Assembly (NCBI GenBank): GCA_020636845.1
Contig: JACJXD010000012.1
Coordinates: 1 to 64,000, forward strand
Source: Bacteroidales bacterium
Lineage (GTDB): Bacteria; Bacteroidota; Bacteroidia; Bacteroidales; Tenuifilaceae
Direction: 5' to 3'
Length of the DNA stretch: 64,000 nucleotides
The first letter of the stretch is position 1; the number at the start of each line of letters is the position of its first letter. A program made the translations under genes and the position numbers. Below the pieces are notes generated by a model. That model saw only the letters and a program-made list of their open reading frames with translations, was not told where the DNA came from and ran no database searches. This document shows positions 61,588 through 64,000 of this stretch, one piece after another.

Positions 61588-62445
61588 CTATTTCAATACT
61601 TTAAAAGTAATAGGTAAGGACTGGTTGTTAATTAGTGCTTTTAGTACGTTTAACTCGTTCAGTGTGAAATTTCCGGTTATTGCGCAATTTCCACCTTTTA
61701 TTTCGCTTCGAACAATGGGAGCGCTGTAAACTTTGTTGTCAATAACAATGGCTAAAGGTTTGTTTAAGTTACTTTTCGAAATATTCTGAAAAATAAGAGA
61801 GCCTTCTTTATTAAAAGTTATGAGCAACTCATTGTAAAATTGTTTACTCTGCCTTACAGCCGTTTTTGATACCAACGATTTGTTTATAGCTGCCGGTGTT
61901 TTGAGCAGGTACAAGCTGTAAATTTCATCGCTTTTTGAAGTTTTTGACCATGCAAATTTAATGTCTTCAAAGTTATGAGTAGCCAAGCAAGAATCAACTG
62001 TTGCTATGTTGGGCTCGTTACAAAAACCTAAAGTAGCCGGAGAGATAGATGCATCGTTGTTATTTTGTGGAACGATCAGTAAACTGATAAGTTTACTATC
62101 GCTACTTAGCAATTTAATAACATCGCTTCTGTTGTAGGTTTCGAAAAATTCAATTTCTCCTTTAGATGTTAGCAAGGGGAGAATTTCATTACAATCAACA
62201 TCCTGACTTAACGTTACTTCCAACATATTTTGGTTGGTATTTACCGAAACATCATAGTCCTTAATTCCATAATCGCTTAAGCGTTGCTTAATAATAGAAC
62301 AGGATTGATTTAGTGACTCTTGATTTGCCTGTTCAACACACTGAAGTTGTATAACCTGGTTTTGTTTTGATGCTGATTTTGGGCATGAAGTTAATGCCAT
62401 GCTGCTTAGTATTGCTGCTAGTAATATATAAATTATCGATTTCAT
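61588..62445 (-). CDS. Lipoprotein homologous to the periplasmic P1 domain of SecD
   Basis: 285 residues. Lipobox LTSC with Cys21; no membrane helix after it. Residues about 42-110 (IIKQRLSDYGIKDYDVSV, MLEVTLSQDVDCNEILPLL, GEIEFFETY) and 207-283 (LLITFNKEGSLIFQNIS, KPLAIVIDNKVYSAPIVRSE, GGNCAITGNFTLNEL, LPITFKVL) follow the head and base of the SecD P1 domain in order. A middle insert (about 110-200) with several Cys is not typical. SecD normally has six membrane helices and works with SecYEG; this protein has none, so it may be an envelope adaptor rather than a translocase part. Function unknown. Confidence 0.7.
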   Translation of the reverse strand: MKSIIYILLAAILSSMALTSCPKSASKQNQVIQLQCVEQANQESLNQSCSIIKQRLSDYGIKDYDVSVNTNQNMLEVTLSQDVDCNEILPLLTSKGEIEFFETYNRSDVIKLLSSDSKLISLLIVPQNNNDASISPATLGFCNEPNIATVDSCLATHNFEDIKFAWSKTSKSDEIYSLYLLKTPAAINKSLVSKTAVRQSKQFYNELLITFNKEGSLIFQNISKSNLNKPLAIVIDNKVYSAPIVRSEIKGGNCAITGNFTLNELNVLKALINNQSLPITFKVLK

Positions 62446-62523
62446 GATTTTTAAATTTTAATAATTAATAATTCGCCCATCAAGTTTTGATGAGAGTACA
62501 ATTTGAAATTTTGTAGAAAGAAA

Positions 62524-62904
62524 TTATGAAATTGATGGAACCTTGTCGTTGTTTAACGAGGTTTGAAAGTGCAATAATCGGATGTGGGATATGTATGGCT
62601 TAACTTTTATAAACTGTTCTTTATAAAAGCGAAACCGTTTGTTTTCTATAGAATTTGAATACAATAACCTAACCGTGTTGTTATTAAAAGTTTTAACCGA
62701 AAATATTTCGCAGTCAGGTAGTAAGTTATCAAGGGTGTGAAGCGTAAAAGGAGCAACAACAGTTGCCGTATGGTTTGCTTCCGAAACAAGTTCGATGGTT
62801 CTATGTTGACTAAAAAGAGAGTCGTTGTTAAAACTTTGGCTTTCTTTGAAAATTATTAAAGCAAGAAGAAACAGGCCTACAAGTAAAGCCTTTTTTATTG
62901 CCAT
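62524..62904 (-). CDS. Hypothetical single-pass membrane protein
   Basis: 126 residues from MAIKKALLVGLFLLALIIF, a membrane anchor or signal (about 5-20), followed by a periplasmic-looking part with strands (TATVVAPFTLHTLDNLLPDC, NNTVRLLYSNSIENKRFRFY). The frame also allows a start nine codons earlier at 62931, but a full promoter (62939-62969) would then leave almost no leader, so the Met at 62904 is preferred. No family recognised. The SecD-like lipoprotein gene follows 78 bases later on the same strand; the two may be co-transcribed. Confidence 0.6.
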   Translation of the reverse strand: MAIKKALLVGLFLLALIIFKESQSFNNDSLFSQHRTIELVSEANHTATVVAPFTLHTLDNLLPDCEIFSVKTFNNNTVRLLYSNSIENKRFRFYKEQFIKVKPYISHIRLLHFQTSLNNDKVPSIS

Positions 62905-62938
62905 TTCGATATGTTCTTCTTGCCTGTTCATACATTTC

Positions 62939-62969
62939 CAAAGTTATATAATTAATTTGATAGCGCAAA
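62939..62969 (-). promoter_or_regulatory. Consensus Bacteroidota promoter
   Basis: On the minus strand TTTG, exactly 19 bases, TAACTTTG: a perfect match to the -33/-7 consensus. It directs transcription to the single-pass protein and probably on to the SecD-like lipoprotein. Confidence 0.7.
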
Positions 62970-62991
62970 AAATATGTATAAGTTGAGGTCC

Positions 62992-63999
62992 TTATAATTC
63001 TATATTTTTTATGTGTTTCAATATATTCAATATTTCTGTTAGAATATCTTTAAGTTTTTCGGATAACTCATTATTTGCTATTGATAACCATAGTTCCTGA
63101 GAATCGAAATCAAATTCATTTTTAGTGAAGTAATGTAAAAAAAGCCAGTTAGAATAGTTTTCGTCTTTTAAATAGCCACCTAATTCCTTAGAGATAATTT
63201 TTTTTGATTCGTTAAAAATCTTTGCTTCACAAACAGTATATATTCCAATGCTAAATCCTTCGTAGTTTTTCTCGAATCCGAAAGATATTGATGTCCCAAA
63301 TTTTGACTTAGGGAATTTAAAACTAAAATATCTTTCTTCCTTTCCCTCAAAATTATCATTTTCAGTTTCAAGGTTTAACTCTTTACCAATTCTTTCTAAT
63401 TGTTCTTTTAATTTATAAATTAAAAATTTTTTTAAACCCTCAATATTATTGCTAATATCAAAAGCAGCAGAAATATTTTCTGCATTTTTTCCTAAAAGAT
63501 TAACAATCTCATTTCCCATGGCTTTAATATTTGATTTTCCTGTTAAGTTTCGAATTAGGTAGATATACTGCTGAATAGATTCTCTTACTATTGGTAAAGA
63601 GGAAGATGCTTGGTGGCAATCTTCGAGCCACGATAGAATCATTTCTTCGTATGAAATGCAATAAAAATTTTCGTTTTTTTTGAGGCTATGTTTATCATTA
63701 TTAATGCTAGTAGCAGATGGAGCATGGCCATCTAAAGTAAGGTAAAGAAGCAAGTTGTTCTTATTTTTTGCATAAGCGAAATAACGTATAAGTTGATTTT
63801 CTTGATCACTTGCGTAGATTTTGTTTTCAATGATAATTTTTTGACCTTTTTTGTCCCAAATTAGAATATCTATATATCCTCCCTCACTTTTGTCTTCATT
63901 AATAGGGCCAATATGATATTCTACAAAAACTTTTGCATCGAAACAGTAGAAATTACTTAATAGAATATTATTACTAATTATTCTAGATAAATGATTAAT
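62992..63999 (-). CDS. PD-(D/E)XK nuclease family protein, 5' end outside the window
   Basis: The frame stays open from the stop at 62992 to the window edge, about 335 codons, without a need for the internal Met at 63753. The part beyond that Met reads EYHIGPINEDKSEGGYIDIL, then IWDKKGQKIIIENKIYASDQ and ENQLIRYFAYA. GGYIDIL with Asp and IIIENK with Glu-x-Lys form the PD-(D/E)XK catalytic core, and Asp-Gln after it matches the PDDEXK_4 group. The remaining 250 residues are helical (SWLEDCHQASSSLPIVRESI) with a later beta part. Such proteins may act on DNA in defence or repair, or be degenerate; no neighbour tells which. Confidence 0.78.
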   Translation of the reverse strand: MNHLSRIISNNILLSNFYCFDAKVFVEYHIGPINEDKSEGGYIDILIWDKKGQKIIIENKIYASDQENQLIRYFAYAKNKNNLLLYLTLDGHAPSATSINNDKHSLKKNENFYCISYEEMILSWLEDCHQASSSLPIVRESIQQYIYLIRNLTGKSNIKAMGNEIVNLLGKNAENISAAFDISNNIEGLKKFLIYKLKEQLERIGKELNLETENDNFEGKEERYFSFKFPKSKFGTSISFGFEKNYEGFSIGIYTVCEAKIFNESKKIISKELGGYLKDENYSNWLFLHYFTKNEFDFDSQELWLSIANNELSEKLKDILTEILNILKHIKNIEL

Positions 64000-64000
64000 A

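Overview
The window looks like chromosomal DNA of a Bacteroidota bacterium, most likely of the order Bacteroidales. The grounds are a SusC/SusD pair, a type IX secretion C-terminal domain on an amylase, many outer-membrane lipoproteins, several Bacteroidota-type promoters (TTTG, about 19-20 bases, TAnnTTTG), weak Shine-Dalgarno sequences and AT-rich DNA. Species cannot be named from what is visible. No tRNA, rRNA, CRISPR array, prophage or complete insertion sequence was seen.

Layout. 1-6.9 kb: a cut-off iron-type alcohol dehydrogenase, two small unknown proteins, uracil-DNA glycosylase, a TtcA-like tRNA thiolase, a metallophosphoesterase and a GT51 peptidoglycan polymerase with a long extra N-terminal region. 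6.9-11.2 kb: two outer-membrane proteins, an AlkD-like repair protein and a solitary C5 cytosine methyltransferase. 11.3-18.7 kb: three zinc metallopeptidase lipoproteins (M2-like, M1, M3) and a MarR regulator. 18.7-28.9 kb: a starch-utilisation locus (LacI regulator, SusC, SusD, SusE/F-like, GH13 amylase with T9SS signal). 29-33.9 kb: a three-gene operon of a triple SPOR-like repeat protein, a Wza-like export lipoprotein and a Wzc-like tyrosine kinase, with no glycosyltransferases. 34-38 kb: a 41-codon relic of an IS256-type transposase and a 1131-residue repeat-rich fibre protein. 38-47 kb: a frameshifted DUF3108 gene, a DUF368 (PopT-type) protein, a phosphosulfolactate synthase homologue, a TPR protein, a dihydroorotate dehydrogenase-like protein, dapA and ligA. 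47-54.9 kb: a long RelA/SpoT homologue, threonine aldolase, a serine hydrolase, a Lon-N domain protein, exported MsrB and a DUF2807 protein. 54.9-60.6 kb: an XdhC-family protein, YgeY, YgeW, a dihydropyrimidinase and a YgjV-GNAT fusion, resembling part of the anaerobic purine-catabolic gene set. 60.8-64 kb: lipoproteins, one of which is a free-standing SecD periplasmic-domain homologue, and a PD-(D/E)XK protein cut by the window edge.

How it works together. The sus-like locus forms a coherent unit: GH13 is predicted to be secreted by T9SS and cut starch outside, SusD and SusE/F bind glucans, SusC imports oligosaccharides, and LacI probably acts at a CAAACGTTTG site before susC. The peptidase lipoproteins suggest peptide scavenging in the envelope. 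The ygeY/ygeW/hydA/xdhC group suggests fermentation of purine-derived nitrogen compounds, but core genes of that pathway are absent here.

No clear new defence or mobile system was found. The points most worth a second look are the SecD-like lipoprotein, the SPOR-Wza-Wzc operon behind a 32-base palindrome, the A8-run frameshift in the DUF3108 gene, the fibre protein with 180-bp tandem repeats, and the YgjV-GNAT fusion.
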